The notes: generated from the letters alone by a model not told the origin. 64,000 bases of DNA from Pteria penguin (GCA_035048485.1 CM068590.1:14407798-14471797), one strand, 5' to 3'; numbered from the stretch's first letter, positions 24,815 to 38,334 are shown. Translations and numbers: made by a program.

Positions 24815-26460
24815 CGTCCATATTTCATTCTTTATTGTTTTATGCATTTTTTGAAAAGTCATGTTGTCGTTTTATTTGCAATATTTAGAAAAAAAAAACA
24901 AGACAAAATGTATGGTTTGTTTACAAAATCATTCATGTTCAGAATTATGAAAAAAAAAATCTCCATATACTTAGCAATATATCAATATATTAATACTTCT
25001 AAATATTTTATGTTTATATCTTAACAATTTTTACAACATTCGCGCTACAGAACGTTTCGGCATGGTCACGTATTTTCTTCATCGCGATTAACAAAGCGGC
25101 CATGACTTGAAAATCATAACGTTCAGCTTACCTGCAAAGGGCCAATGCCCGAAGGCTCGTTGACCAATCGTACGTCCACTCCATTGTTCAGATGGTCAAA
25201 AATATCCAATCAATGCATACACTTTTGGGAAAAGAAACCCGGAAATTTTCATTTTTTCATGTCTACCTGTATAGTAAGTTGTGATAATCAGTGTCTTATA
25301 TTTCTGTGCTACTTAAATATAATTTTTTTTTTACAACAAGGATTTTTTTCTCGAAAATACATAAATGCACTTGCAGATTGAAGACTTGCACAACCGGGCA
25401 TGCATAATTCGGACTATTAAATTTCAAAGGTACTGTTTATGTTTTTCACCGCCCATGAAGAAAACATGTTCTTGCTAGCCAATCAACTTCTAGGCCTCCC
25501 ATGTAAATCAAGCCATATACAAAGCGAGTGACTGTCATGTAATGAAGTTGATAAAAACATCAAAAATCCATCGTCCTTTGGAATTGTGCAACACGATTTT
25601 TGTTTTGTTTTGGTATTATATGTTCAAATTACAATGGCGGCGCGTCACGTGACATACTACGTAATATCGCTTGTTCCAAAAAGGGTGATTCGTTCACGGG
25701 TGCACGTGTGCGTAAAATTCTTTTAACATCAAGTTAGGTGTATTTGACAACCTATAATAAAAAGACAATGAAAATGAGTTAAAATAATGAAGAAAACTAC
25801 TAATCCGGAATTTAACGGGAGCGAATAAATTCGCAGGAGAGTAAAGATGCTCGTCGAGCATATGGTTTCCGCGCGTGCCATGTCAAAGAAATAATTCTCA
25901 TAATGGAATCTGAAAAGGGGGATGTTTTATGGGGAAAACTATCTAAGATTTAATGTACACGTAGCTGCGGAGATTTTTACCTTATATGACAAGAGGCGAA
26001 ATTAGGAACCTACAGGCATGGTTGAGCCGTCTGTTGAATCAAGAGAGTGGAAATCGTCAGTGAACTCTCATTCTCTTGATGTAATTTCAGCAATGGTGTG
26101 AACCTTTGATAAAAACAGTTACTTGGAAAAAAATGTATACTGGATATAATTTGGTACTTTTAGAAGATGATAGATCAGCGTTTGGTTTACAAAGTCGATT
26201 ATGCAGAGTTCGATCTCAGCATGAGTCAATATGTTTAGGTATTGATGAAGTTTTGTTTCAAGTCGCATAATGACTACAAGTAGTTAAAATGGTGTAGAAA
26301 ATAAAATAGACCATATTCAGACATCAGTGTTTTGGTTTTATTTGTTCATTCATTCATTGGTTCATTCATTCATTGGTTCATTCATTCATTCATTCATTCA
26401 ACTGTTCGATTTATCCTTTGTTGCACAACGTTGACTCCGCTATTCAACCCATACAATGCA

Positions 26461-26520
26461 TTCATGTATTCATTGTCCATACATTTATGATGAATGTATT
26501 CATTGTCCATACATTTATGA
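26461..26520. repeat. 30-bp tandem duplication
   Basis: The unit TGAATGTATTCATTGTCCAT + ACATTTATGA occurs at 26491-26520. A copy with two changes at its start lies at 26461-26490, and the first seven bases recur at 26521-26527. Confidence 0.9.
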
Positions 26521-26577
26521 TGAATGTTCTATCCTCAATTATTTACCATTTTGAAGGCTGTAGAACAAACGTGTTGA

Positions 26578-26617
26578 ATTCTATTGACATTCGGAACATT
26601 CTATTGACATTCGGAAC
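26578..26617. repeat. Perfect 20-bp tandem duplication
   Basis: ATTCTATTGACATTCGGAAC occurs twice head to tail (26578-26597 and 26598-26617), 58 bases after the 30-bp duplication. Confidence 0.93.
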
Positions 26618-27007
26618 GTCGCGAATGATATCTCAGAGAATTTTTCCACGGTCTTCAATTGGAAGCAAACACAATTATCTATAACATGTTTCGAAATGAC
26701 TTTTTAAGAAATAACAAATGTGAAAATAACCAATTCAATCACGAATAGATTCCAAAAGTGTTAACAGAATCAAAGCAAATTGACACAATGGTCGGTAAAA
26801 CCGTTGCTAATCCCTCGGTCGTCTGGAAACGAGGGGAAATTTAGAAGACATATGCACGTGGCGATTACAGTATCATTGTGAAAACAGAATCAACGAAAGC
26901 TTATCAATAATGATCGCGCTTTCTTTACATAAGCTAAAATAGTGGTTTTAAACCCATGTCAAAAAGCTTTCTGTTGGCGAGTCTGCAGGCGTCGGCCATC
27001 TGTAAGT

Positions 27008-27017
27008 TCTCGCGAGA
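27008..27017. promoter_or_regulatory. TCTCGCGAGA palindrome with neighbouring YY1-like site
   Basis: The palindrome is extended to TTCTCGCGAGAA. Just to its left lies GGCGTCGGCCATCTGTAAG, whose complement carries AGATGGCCGACGCC, similar to a YY1 site (AAGATGGCGGC). The pair matches the promoter-like arrangement near 13877. No exon was recognised beside it. Confidence 0.35.
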
Positions 27018-30000
27018 ATTGAATAAAACGCGTGATTTAAATGTAATTAATTATTGTTGAGAAAGATTTCATTTGATTTTATTTTAAAATATGGAATATG
27101 AAAGGGCCACAGAGAGATAAGAAGGCATATGGGAGTCTATTGTTTAGTGGTATTGTTTTATTTTAATTATTTGTCGTTCAGAGAGATTAAAGAATTCAAC
27201 AAATTGCTTTACTTAGCAACCCCGAGAGCTGTCAGTTGAATATGGTGTTTTCAAAATTAAAAGTTCTTTACCCTTTGCATATGTTTCTAATGTAAAAAAT
27301 AACTGCGATATAAAATAACTCTATGTAAACCGATGTAAAACTAAAAGAAAATAAAGGAAAAATATGACGCTTATATAGGATGTGCATGACGTCATAATGG
27401 TTTGACAGGTGGTCTTTAAAGCAGGTGGCCTTTAAGAGAGGTTTGACTGTAGGGATGATGAGAAAAAGCTCGCTAATATTTAGCCTGGAAGGTAACCTGA
27501 TAAACTAAAGATAAAGATTGCAAAGGACATTTTAATATTTTTATCTTTCTTTCTCTCTTTTCTTTTTGCTTTTCTTTTCTTTTTTTCTTTTCTTTATATT
27601 TTCTTTTTCTAACTTTCTTTGTTTCTTTCTTTTAACCGGGACAGATCTTGTTGCTGCAAGGAGTGAGACATATTCTTAATGATAAGTTAAGAATGAATTT
27701 GATATAAAGCAAAACTTTAGACAAAATTCAATGTCGACCTTCTAAAGAACTTTACAGCAAGCGATATCTAGTTCAATGTCTTCTAACTTCGCGTGAGACA
27801 TTGCGAGACTTGGTGGCGAAGTGTCAAACACTTTACCACCATGAAAATTTACAGCAAAAGTGTGGGGGTCGCCAAGATTTCTTCTGTCGCGTTCAATATG
27901 ATCTAAAACACTTACCACACGCCACTAAACTAAATATATGAATGTCGGGACTATGTATGAATTAAAGAGACAGTGATATAGCAATAAATAATTTCTGCAA
28001 GTATTCAAACTTCATGTTCCTCCCAAAATTAAATGTGTGTTTTACAAGGCATTGCATAAATGCGATGCAAAAGTCACAAAACAATAAATAATGTATGAAA
28101 GAATTTAAACGTCATGTTCTTTCACATGAGTAAATGCAGAATACTTGACAAGCAAGCGACAATACAATGATGAAGTTTCATAAGCGGACAGAATGTCTGC
28201 ATAATGTTTTTGCCTCATGTAGACCATGGTTTGCCGCCGGTTTAGAATGTCGCCAAAATTAACAAGAAAAGCTTTGATGACTATTATGGAAAGCCTTTGA
28301 AGATAGTGGTGAAATCTCGTAATATGACGTGTGAATTCCAGGTCACACTTCCATGTCGTCCGTCCCGCCACATCGGATTAGCATATATGATAATTCGTCC
28401 AATGAAATGAGCGAGATTCATTTATTGTGAGGTAACGGAAGGCAGTCTCGCACTAAATTTCAGACGCGACGAAGACAAAAGCAAAATCTTTATTTGCAAA
28501 GGGCTAGAATTATTTAATCATGTAGGTCAATCACAGCATAATACCAGAGTATCCAAAGGTTATTTGGATGATATGTGAAGCTTAGGTGATAGGTAGTTAT
28601 CGATCTGTTTGTTTGGGAAAGATTCGAATTTTTAAAGATGGCTGGCTGTGGGGTTTGACCTTTTATGGAGAATTCTGCTGAGTAGGTTAAAACTATCAAA
28701 AATTGCTTGCTGTGGGGGGTTGACCTTTTTCTGAGAGCTTTCCATAGGATTTATACGAATTTTTGACTATGTTTCCTATACCTAACGAAAGGTTTCAATG
28801 TGATATCTGTTGGGTTTGTTTTTTTTTTTTCTGTTTTCGACATTTTATGCAGAGTGGATTTGGATCTTTTTCAAAGGGTTTTGCAATATTTTATGAACTA
28901 TTATCTTCCTGTGCAATAGTGCAATATTTTGTGTGGAAATAGAACTTTCTTTAATAATTATATTCCAATATTAGTTCAGGGAATCAGTTTCTCATGTTTT
29001 GCTATGAAAATGATGTTTCAAAGTGCTTACTGTACGCTTTGATCCATTTAAGACAGATTCCGGATTTATTTGCTCGTTTCATGTGTCTGTTTATTTATGA
29101 ATCTATTTATTGTTTTGTTTTTGTTTTTTTCTTTATTACTATTAATTATTATTGGGGTGGGGTGGTGGGAGAAAAGGGACTGAGGCAAATGTTGTAGTGG
29201 GATTTGAACCATTGACTGTAGGTTAGACATTTACCAGATGTTTCTGCTGTATTTAATTGAGGGTCTGAATGTAATATTTGTTATTCCATTTAAAAGAAGC
29301 GTATCGTGGACTCAATTCTAGGTGTTATTCGAGGATTCACTATGCCATTTTCAAAATGGTATGAATTAATCTTATTATCGCTTTTGGTGACTATTTCCAC
29401 ACGTCATGCATATGGTCCATAAATATCAACATTACAGGTCTTGTGTAGTATTAAAGCGATATACAACCCCCCAACAATATATTAATTCTTTCAACCTCAC
29501 CCGACATCACCCCACCTTTCTTACGTACTCCCTGCGGGATTAAAGTGGTTTCCTATCAAGCACAGCAATCACCCCCTCCCCCTTCCATTTAAACACCATG
29601 CTGGTTTTGTGCCCAGATTAACGTTCTTTTTCATTGATGCTTTAATCCCATATCGATTCTACGGTCGCCTCATGGAGTGTTATTCGTGAATTCGGGATCG
29701 ATATTCTTGTTTGTTTTACATAATAAGTTTTAAGATTTGCCGATAGCGGCGCCACTGTATATCTCTGGGAGCAGACGTGACATGGAGGTATATATTGGCG
29801 ATAAATACAGGAAGGACCAGGAGTGGAATTAGGGAGGAATATGAAACGAAAAAGTAAAATGTAGAGCAGTCAGCGCTAGCTCTTTCTATAAAAGTTTTAT
29901 TTCAATTTATTTAGATTTACTTTTCTAATTATTATCATTATTATTTTTTTTTTATTATTATCATTATTATTATTTCATTTTTTTTTTTTATTCATTTATT

Positions 30001-30157
30001 TATTTATTTATTTTACTTTGACAAGTTTCAGTACACCCCCAGTCATGACTCTGTGTGACTGTGACACACTCTACAAACTTGGTCTACATTCATTACATAA
30101 GTACAGTTGTTGTGAATGTTTGCGTAGCCTGTATATCTAAGTTTTCAATACAGGCAC

Positions 30158-30446
30158 GCCTGACCACGGACTAGTCTCTCCAATAGGTAACCTAGTTTCG
30201 CCACTGATTTCAATGATGTCCAGAATATCCACCATGGTACATTGTATTGAGTGACATAGTACCAATATTTCATTGGCGCATGTAGAGGGGAGGGGGGTTG
30301 CCGCCTGACCACGGACTAGTCTCTCCAATAGGTTACCTAGTTTCGCCACTGATTTCAATGATGTCCAGAATATCCACCATGGTACATTGTATTGAGTGAC
30401 ATAGTACCAATATTTCATTGGCGGATGTAGAGGGGAGGGGGTTGCC
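30158..30446. repeat. 145-bp tandem duplication, about 98% identical
   Basis: Unit 1 (30158-30302) and unit 2 (30303-30446) begin GCCTGACCACGGACTAGTCT and end ...GAGGGGGTTGCC. They differ only at GGTAACC/GGTTACC, GGCGCATG/GGCGGATG and one G in the G run. DNA after unit 2 continues into a C-rich element-like sequence ending AGATTCGCCTATTA near 30607, possibly a MITE-like right end. The 105-residue minus-strand frame across it is a product of the duplication. Confidence 0.95.
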
Positions 30447-30877
30447 ACCCCCACCCCTTTTTTGGTCGGAAAATTTCACCAATAATGTCATTTTCTACCA
30501 TTTTAGGGCTGCAATCCCCCTCTTTCCAGACCGAATAGTGCAAAACATTAGTCATGGGAGACTGCAACACCCCCCCCCCTTTCAAAACATTCTAGATTCG
30601 CCTATTATTTTTCGTATTCTATTTCAAATCAAAGTATAAAAGTTGATTCAGAGAGGGAGCTGCGCTTTGAACCCTCTTCCCTATTTCGAAGATTTCTTTT
30701 CAGTGAAAGGAACTCCATCGCTTTACATTTGTGACGTGTAACGGTATATTTCTCCGATTCCGTTCGAAGTTTACTGGATCTGTCTTTGTAACATGTGTAT
30801 GAACAAATAAATAACAAACAATAAAGCAATTTAAAAGGAATTTCTGCATTAGAGAGGATAATTAAATTAATCTCATT

Positions 30878-31084
30878 AAGAAAGAAAGAAAGAAAGAAAG
30901 AAGACCAAAAAAAAAAAGAAAGAAAGAAAGAAAGAAAAGAATAGAAAAGGACGTAACAAGAAAAAGAAAGAAAGAAAAGTAAGTAAAAAAGAAAAAGAGA
31001 CAGAAAGAAAGAGAAAATGAAAGAAAGAAGAGTAAGTAAGAAAGAGAGAAAGACAGACAGATAGACAGACAGACAGACAGTCAG
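30878..31084. repeat. GAAA/GACA compound microsatellite
   Basis: Starts with GAAA repeats, passes through A-rich spacers and ends with a GACA run at 31050-31080. The overlapping minus-strand Ser/Leu/Phe frame is repeat-driven. Confidence 0.92.
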
Positions 31085-33177
31085 TCAAACAGACAGAGTA
31101 ATTCCTTGTGCAGTACATCTCACAGGCCATGAAATATGATGAAAACCACACTTCATTAAAAGACCAATATATAAAGACGCTGAATTTGTAGTAGCTCTCA
31201 ATGCAAAACATGAATAATACATTGTAGCATATTTTATCTCGGAGTCTAAGCTAGAGTCATGAAGGTCAAAAAAGGTCACATATGTTGTTTCTGTTGATCT
31301 TAAGATTTATGTTTCTGTCTCCATTACGATCATTCATGGTGTTTACAATGTCCTCCCACTTGTACTTCCCCGTTAGATGGTAGAGAACTAGATATACAAT
31401 GCTTTTTCTGTTATAAGGTTAACAAGTCGTGCAAGAACACATCGTAGAGTATTTCCATGTTGCTCGTCATTCCTCTGTCGTATTCGCTTTGATTTTAAAA
31501 AGGACTCATTCATCAAATTAATATTTCCTTGTTTTAAAGTCGTGTTTGCTTTATCACGTTTGCTGTTTCTTACTTTATTTTGACAGCTTTCTTAGCGATT
31601 TCTCACTCATGTTTATGGGCTTTGTAATTTGGGTTACGAGTTTTTATTGAAATCTTAACATGAAACATTTAAAAGGTTAAATGTTGGACATACATGTAAA
31701 ATTTTCATGAAAAAGTGCGTGCATCAGTTTACGGAAAGGTTAATACGGGCGAATGACAATTTTCTCATTTGATCGTGATATATTTTGCGGATTTCACTAT
31801 TTAAATGTGTACATTGTATATGTATTTAAAATCAACAAATAACAAAATGGAATTTCGAGTTATTTTACATAAGCTTTGTTAACTCGTCCATTTATCTAAT
31901 TTTTTCATTATTATTATTATTATTAAATTTGCTTCTTAAATGTACTTTATGTATATCTTTTATGCTGTAGTATTCATAATTCATTATCCTTTGTTTTAAA
32001 AGTTTTATCTTATGTATTCGATTTCGACGAAATCGTAACAATCCATCGAAATGTCAGAGTGTACATTTTGAATATATTTTTGGGTATACAATATGTATTA
32101 CAATTCATGTCGAGGTCTATTTTATACATCATGCATAACACACGACACAAAGATCAATTCTAGCACTAAATATTTTTTATATTGTATTTTTGTATCGTAT
32201 TGTTAATTTTCATATAATGTATAACACTTTAAGACTGTCTTGCATGGATTTGCCGCAGAATTTCTCTGCAGAAAGATTATACAAACAACTTGATGGACAG
32301 AAACATTTCGGACCAAATCATAAGCTGATGTACATCAACGTAACTAGTGTGGTTATCCCCATATAATCCCGTTTTACATATTATCTGTAAATAAACAATA
32401 ACCTATATGCACCGGCTGACCACCCTGTAAACAGCTTGTCAGATTCATTTCTGCGAAAATGACGAGAAGGAATGGTCTTACATACGACATAACCAGAAAC
32501 AGAGGAAATTCTAGAAGTATTGCGCAATCGAACACCAGATGAATAGCTGCAGCGATGATATTTATCAAGTTGTCGGTGTATACACGACGCCAATATCCGC
32601 GCGATACAGTCTATCTGGAACGCATCTGTCTTTTACCCTATAATGATACGAGATGTAAATACTCAATTAAAAGTATTATTGTGCTTTCAGCTACACCACG
32701 GCGAGGGAAATGGTACGATTCAAACATCACCCGCTGTCCGAAGCAATAGAAAGAGGAGGCAAAGAGCCGCTTCCACTGGTCATTTATGGTCGAACCTCAC
32801 AGGAGAGGGTGACGTTAATATCAGTAAATATGCCTACTGACCGTTACCAATCATTTCTCATTAGGTTTACCGACAGGACAAGCTAGCCGTACTCAAGCCA
32901 GCAACAATTCAGCATTTCGTCTATGCGGGATCGCGAATCACTTTCAAGTGGCTATCCTAAATCTTATTAGAATTGATGGCTGTTTGTCCATCTGCTTGAC
33001 CAGAGCTCATTTAAAAGAAATTATTTTTGATAGATAGATTTCACGGATTCTCCACGGAGTCCACACATGCACTTCATACGGTTTGAAAATATACATATTG
33101 TATAGACAATCGTTGTGAGTTAAAATGTCTCAAGATGTCACTTAATCGTTGAGTTCTTATTTCTTTATTATTGATAT
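31085..33177. other. Intergenic, no gene recognised
   Basis: AT-rich. The stretch 32370-32850 is less repetitive and has overlapping 62-70-residue frames on both strands. None resembles a known family and no paired splice sites with continuous phase were found. Confidence 0.55.
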
Positions 33178-33179
33178 TT

Positions 33180-33230
<51 letters not shown>

Positions 33231-33234
33231 TTTT
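33178..33234. repeat. (TTTA)n microsatellite
   Basis: About 14 TTTA units directly abutting the 5' end of a truncated SINE-A. Confidence 0.95.
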
Positions 33235-33480
33235 GTAACTCTGCTAGTGACCGAGAGATCTCGGGTTCGACTCCCGCCAATTTTCACACCGTCTTTCGGA
33301 TGAGATAATGGAAAATCGAGGTTTCGTGTCATGGTAGGCGTGGCAAGTACAAGATTCCTCACTGTTTCGGGAGGGTCTGTTGCAAATGTATAAATTTCTA
33401 AGCAAGTCGTCAGGAAGATGCCTTCACCATTTACATGAAATAGTCGTGGAGTGACGTAAAACAAAAAGCAATCACTCAAT
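33235..33480 (+). mobile_element. SINE-A copy 6, 5'-truncated head
   Basis: Plus-strand copy starting inside the tRNA-like head. It shows GTGACCGAGAGATCTCGGGTTCGACTCCCGCC (good B-box), CTTTCGGATGAGATAATGG, CTCACTGTTTCGGGAGGGTC, TATAAATTTCTAAGCAA and GTCGTGGAGTGACGTAAAAC, ending in a short ATC-rich tail. The A-box part is replaced by the TTTA microsatellite. A 187-residue minus-strand frame (33228-33791) runs through it and its right flank and shows no recognised similarity. Confidence 0.84.
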
Positions 33481-34445
33481 CTTGAGTTAGTTTTAGACGT
33501 GCGATAGGTGGATCCTGTCACGTGATTAAATCTTCTACTTTGACAAAGTGTCCTTTTGATTTCTCCTTCCATCCGTAATTTGTTCATAATGCATTGTATA
33601 TAATAAATTCTTATATGTATACAAAGAGTCAAATCGATTACATACAATCGGATGGACACCTTTGCATATTTTAATTCAGGTAATATACCATGATTTAATA
33701 CGATAAGAATGCTGTTCTTTGTTCTGATAAAAACGAAATATAATGAATTTTTATTTCGAACTACAAACTTTTTCTCCCAAGCTAAAAGCACGCACCTTAT
33801 TTTTCATCAAGACACAGTATTGATCTATAAGACAGAGGATGAATGACAGTGAATGCAGTGCCGTCTATATTGCCTTTAGGATCTTTGTTTCCACCAGATA
33901 TTAATGAATCTCACTCACCATCCATTAACTATATAGCTTCTTCAAGTTTGCCTTGCACGTCAATTCTTCTCTCATCAATTCAAACGTTTTGTTGACTTCA
34001 AAGCGCGCTGAGAACCAGGACTGCGATCCGTCACCCAGAATTCAATACACCGAGATTTCTCCGCGTTGATGACTGGAAACAGACGTGGTCGGAGATAATT
34101 CGAGCTAATTATCTTAATTTGTTCTTTGATTCGATGAATACTTAAGATTTTCTTTAATCATTTGTAGAAATTAACGCCCGATATCCCTGCAGTTTGAAAA
34201 CGAATTTGCTTCGCACAACATAAGTTTTCGATTTTGCATAGAAATTATTATCAGTTTTGTTTAGGAAAAAAACAAAACATCATGCCGTTTTCATTTTGCC
34301 ACACGTATCAGAAGCGACAGGATATTTGCAATGTTTCATTAACGACTGTAGCGTACTTTTTATTTTAATAACAAACTTTTTATCGAAATGCATACCACAA
34401 CGAAGTTCAAATAAAACGAAAATTTTGCAGGTAATGGTTATTTGA
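33481..34445. other. Intergenic, nothing recognised
   Basis: Unique-looking DNA without a supported exon. Confidence 0.5.
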
Positions 34446-34605
34446 ATATTATATTATATTATATTATATTATATTATATTATATTATATTATATTATATT
34501 ATATTATATTATATTATAGAGAGTACAGAATAATTTTCTGTAATACAGTATAGTATAGTATAGTATAGTATAGTATAGTATAGTATAGTATAGTATAGTA
34601 TAGTA
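34446..34605. repeat. Two adjacent pentanucleotide microsatellites
   Basis: (TATTA)n runs from 34446 to about 34518. After a spacer of roughly 28 bases it is followed by (AGTAT)n from about 34547 to 34605. The units share the TAT core and length, which suggests one arose by mutation and expansion of the other. Confidence 0.95.
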
Positions 34606-35586
34606 AGATTTAAAACAACCATTTCGTAACTTTGTTAAATTTTCCATTAAGAGGGGAGGACTGTCCGTCCATATTTCTATCTTTCACCACGGGAAGATTT
34701 AGCTATATCACATGATATTATTTTCAGTGTCAATTCCTTTCCATTTTTCCGTAGACTATCAGTGTGCGCACGGAGCCATCTTCCTTTTTGGCTCATTTAG
34801 ATTTTTATCGACCAATACTTACTTTATTTAAAAAAAAAACGTAAATTAAAATTCCGTTCCTTTTCTCATTAAGCCATCTAAAACATTTAGGAACATTTCA
34901 GAAACCCCCGATAGCCAACATAGGCTAAAAGATAAATTTTCATCAAATAACATAAAAACTAACCGATAAACATTTACTACAATCTTTAGAATATTTGGCA
35001 TCGAAGCAGGCAATAATTCACAATAATTTACACTGAATTTGCAGACCAATTTATCAACAAATTAAACAGCTCTATAATCATTTATCGCTGGACAGACACG
35101 GAAACGTGCAGAAGAAGTCGACTTTATCTTATATCATTGCTGGAAATAAAATTTTAATCCCACGACACATGTGCCATAAAACTGGATATTTAATAGTAAC
35201 CGCTTATAGGCGAAGATAGCGTTGATTGCTTACAGATAAACGGAAGTATTTAAAATGTCAATTTCGCAATAAATACCTTACACCGGAAGGGTCAATTCTT
35301 GACCACAAGAAGCTCTTGTGTTAATTATACTGCACTAATCGCATAATCTATTACGTGGGATCAATATTTGCTCAGTAATCGAAGGAGAGGTTTTAGTATT
35401 ATTGTGTTTAAGAGGCGACTGGCTTCCTGTGAAATAGACACCGTGTTTGTTTCTCTTACCTATTTACATACTATGTCAACAAACTTAATGTATACGCTGT
35501 AATGTATATGGGGACTCTTTCCCCTTGGAAGTTGCTAATAAAATATCAATTGGTGTATCTTCATGAAGAACGAGTTACATATAGTC
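34606..35586. other. Intergenic, nothing recognised
   Basis: No supported exon, RNA gene or repeat. Confidence 0.5.
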
Positions 35587-35661
35587 TGTTGTTGTTGTTG
35601 CTGTTGTTGTTGCTGCTGTTGTTGTCGTCGTCGTAGTCGTCATCATCATCATCATCTTCAC

Positions 35662-35707
<46 letters not shown>

Positions 35708-35812
35708 GTCATCATCATTATCATCACCATTACTATTATCATCATCATTATCATTATCGACACCACAGTTATCATCATCATCATCATCATCATCAATACC
35801 CCCCCCCCCCCC
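35587..35812. repeat. Compound (TGT)(CGT)(CAT) microsatellite plus C run
   Basis: TGTTGC triplets pass into CGTCGTCGT, then about 150 bp of CAT/TCA repeats, then a run of about 15 C at 35798-35812. Poly-Asp, poly-Met and poly-His frames are artefacts of this tract. Confidence 0.95.
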
Positions 35813-38334
35813 CAAAAAAAAAGAAAAAGAAAAGCAAGCATGATTAACCTATGTTTTAAATGTAATAATATGAACAATGAAACAAAAATCTGGTAAATAC
35901 ACGTGATCATGATTCAGACTGTAACAATTTGCACATCTCTCATAATAATATAAAATGGCTATCCATAGCTATATTTTCTTCTCAATAAAATACCTTTTAT
36001 GTCAAGATGTTGGCGACCCCTTTTGCTCCTGTCTATTCTTTTTTTTTTTTTTTTCTTTCATGAGATATTTTCTAAACGTTATCATATATATCATAATATA
36101 ACAGCCAAAGGCTGAGTTAGGATCCGTGCTGAAGTCCGCCTTTCTGTTCGTTCTCGTTTTCCCGATTATAAGATATATATTGTCCTACAATCCCAGACTA
36201 CAAAAATCAATTAAATCGCAATCTTATCATGTCTTGATATGAAACTCTTCTAAAAATGATGCTTGAAATTCTTTGTATCAACCCTTCTTTCCCTTTTTCC
36301 TTTCTTCCTTCCTCTTTACAAATTCTAAACCCGACCCTGAGAGCTGAATGTATTTGACAAATTTGCTCTGTCACTTCACGCAGGAATGTGTTTCGGACAA
36401 TAAAAAGAAAGTATGAGTTTCCACCTCGCCATACGACATTCCGGAGACTCTGTGTCCGAGATCGTTCGGATATTAGATACAACTGGTGACGAAGTTCTGG
36501 TCAGTTAAATTGCTTTAGCCACTTGCGGTCAAGTAAAGTAGACTTAGAGGAAGGTTTGACGCCCCTATAGGCGAGAGAGGCGCATTTAACGCGGGATTGG
36601 CTATGGGAAGCGTCGAAGATCGAAAGATAGGAGAGAAACTTCGATCGCCTCCCTTGGTGGTTATTATGATTCAGCAAAAACTTTGACAAGAAATGTGTGT
36701 GAGACTTAAGAAACGTCTCCACTTTTTGAATATGTTAAAACTTAACACACTTTTCTGATCGAGGCATCTTAATAAGATTGTTGTATATACAACAGACATT
36801 TACTTATCTTTTACCTACCAGTAAAGTGAATCGCTGTTCTTTTTATGACTGAGCGAGACGGCCTATGAACGTTTTGAATTTTATTTGTTTCATTTTAACT
36901 ATCGTCTTTTAGATATTTATTCATTTATTTATCTTTTGATCTATTCGCCTATTTATTTAATTATTTATTCATTATTTATCCGTTTTCTTTATCCATTCGT
37001 GCATTTATTTGATCTTCTCTGAATGAATGAATGAATGAATGAATGAATGAATGAATGAATGAATGATGGTTTAACAGTAGTATTAAAGATTCATCTCCCG
37101 AAAGGAATAATATTTGGTTCGAACATTTAACGAGAAATGTGTGATTAGAACTTCTTTATATAATGACTATTTTCCCTTTATTATTATTAACATCAGTAGT
37201 AGCAGTAGTAGTAGTAGTTCTTTTTATTTTATTATTTTTTTTTTTTACAATTTCGTGCGGGTTGATGGTCTTTTATTAATATTTAAAAAACCACTGTTTA
37301 TTATTTTAAAAAATCAGCAGCTTTCAAAAAGGAAGTAACTAAGATTATTTTTATTCCACTTTAATGTGAAATATAAAACCCTTCTTACTGCGGATAAGAT
37401 TTTTGATAAGGACATAAAACATTCTGTTTACATTAAACACAACATAGCCGTAAAACACAATGTACAAATGATTTTTATTTGTTTCACACTAAATAAATTA
37501 CGTAACAAATTCACTATCAATCCCCACAAGATTCATATCCTTTCCTACAAATTTTGACAGGTCCAATTCTAACCCACAAGATCAAAGATGACCATCTTAG
37601 GCCCGACAGATCGATGACAACCACTCCGATCAAAAATCAATAATGAAGAAATAAAATCGATATAAATTTATTGTGTTCCACTGATAAGGTACAAGTATGT
37701 CGCCGACATGGTCATTACAACGGTTAAACTAATGATTTGGACAAGATCGGACAAAGCCGACCAATTGAATTGCGAATTTTATCTGATCGGAAATGCCCTT
37801 AGGGAGCATGCGCGAGTTGTTTTCTGTCGCGATAATAATACCATCATTTGTTATCTGTCCAAGATTTTCATTCGATGACAAATGACCATCGTGTTTAAGA
37901 AAAAGCAAAAGAATAGTGATTTTAACCCCCCCCCCCCTTTCTTTTTGTGTAACTTTGGCGAAAAAATACCTTCTGTTAAAATTCAAAGCGGCCTCTGTGG
38001 CAAAGCTATATAACACAAGAGGGCGTGGCAAACTCCTACATCTACACATTTATTTACATATAAAAGAGGTTATTATTCTTTCATGCATTTATTTATGTTT
38101 ATGTATTGTATTTCTAGTCCAACTGATCTTTTCTCTACTATATCATTATCTGTTTTACAAATAAATGAAAATGATAAATAGATAAATGCTATTGAAATTG
38201 TAACAATGTCATTATATTAAGATGCTTTTTTTTCTGTCATCAATAATACAAATGACGTCATAAATTAAAACATAATTCCTTTTTTTTAATATCACACAAA
38301 CTGATTTCTCACGAAGCTACCACAAAAAGTCAAG
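35813..38334. other. Intergenic, no gene recognised
   Basis: A (GAAT)n run is present at 37019-37065, and GTA/TAG triplets near 37195-37220. Minus-strand frames at 36207-36722 are moderately sequence-complex but match no family I know and lack supportive splice structure. Confidence 0.55.

Larger units (their letters stand above)
24815..30157. other. Intergenic, no gene recognised
   Basis: No coding exon is supported. Local points of interest are a CG-richer stretch at 25600-25900 (with CGTCACGTGAC and TACGTA), short tandem duplications at 26461-26617, a TCTCGCGAGA palindrome at 27008-27017, and a pyrimidine-rich TTTC tract at 27540-27630. Confidence 0.55.

Noticed and set aside
33228..33791. 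187-residue minus-strand frame
   Set aside because: It reads through a SINE-A copy and its flank, with no recognisable domain and no partner exons.
36207..36722. Two consecutive minus-strand frames (91 and 73 residues) as exons of a gene
   Set aside because: No family resemblance and no phase-compatible GT/AG pair linking them was found.
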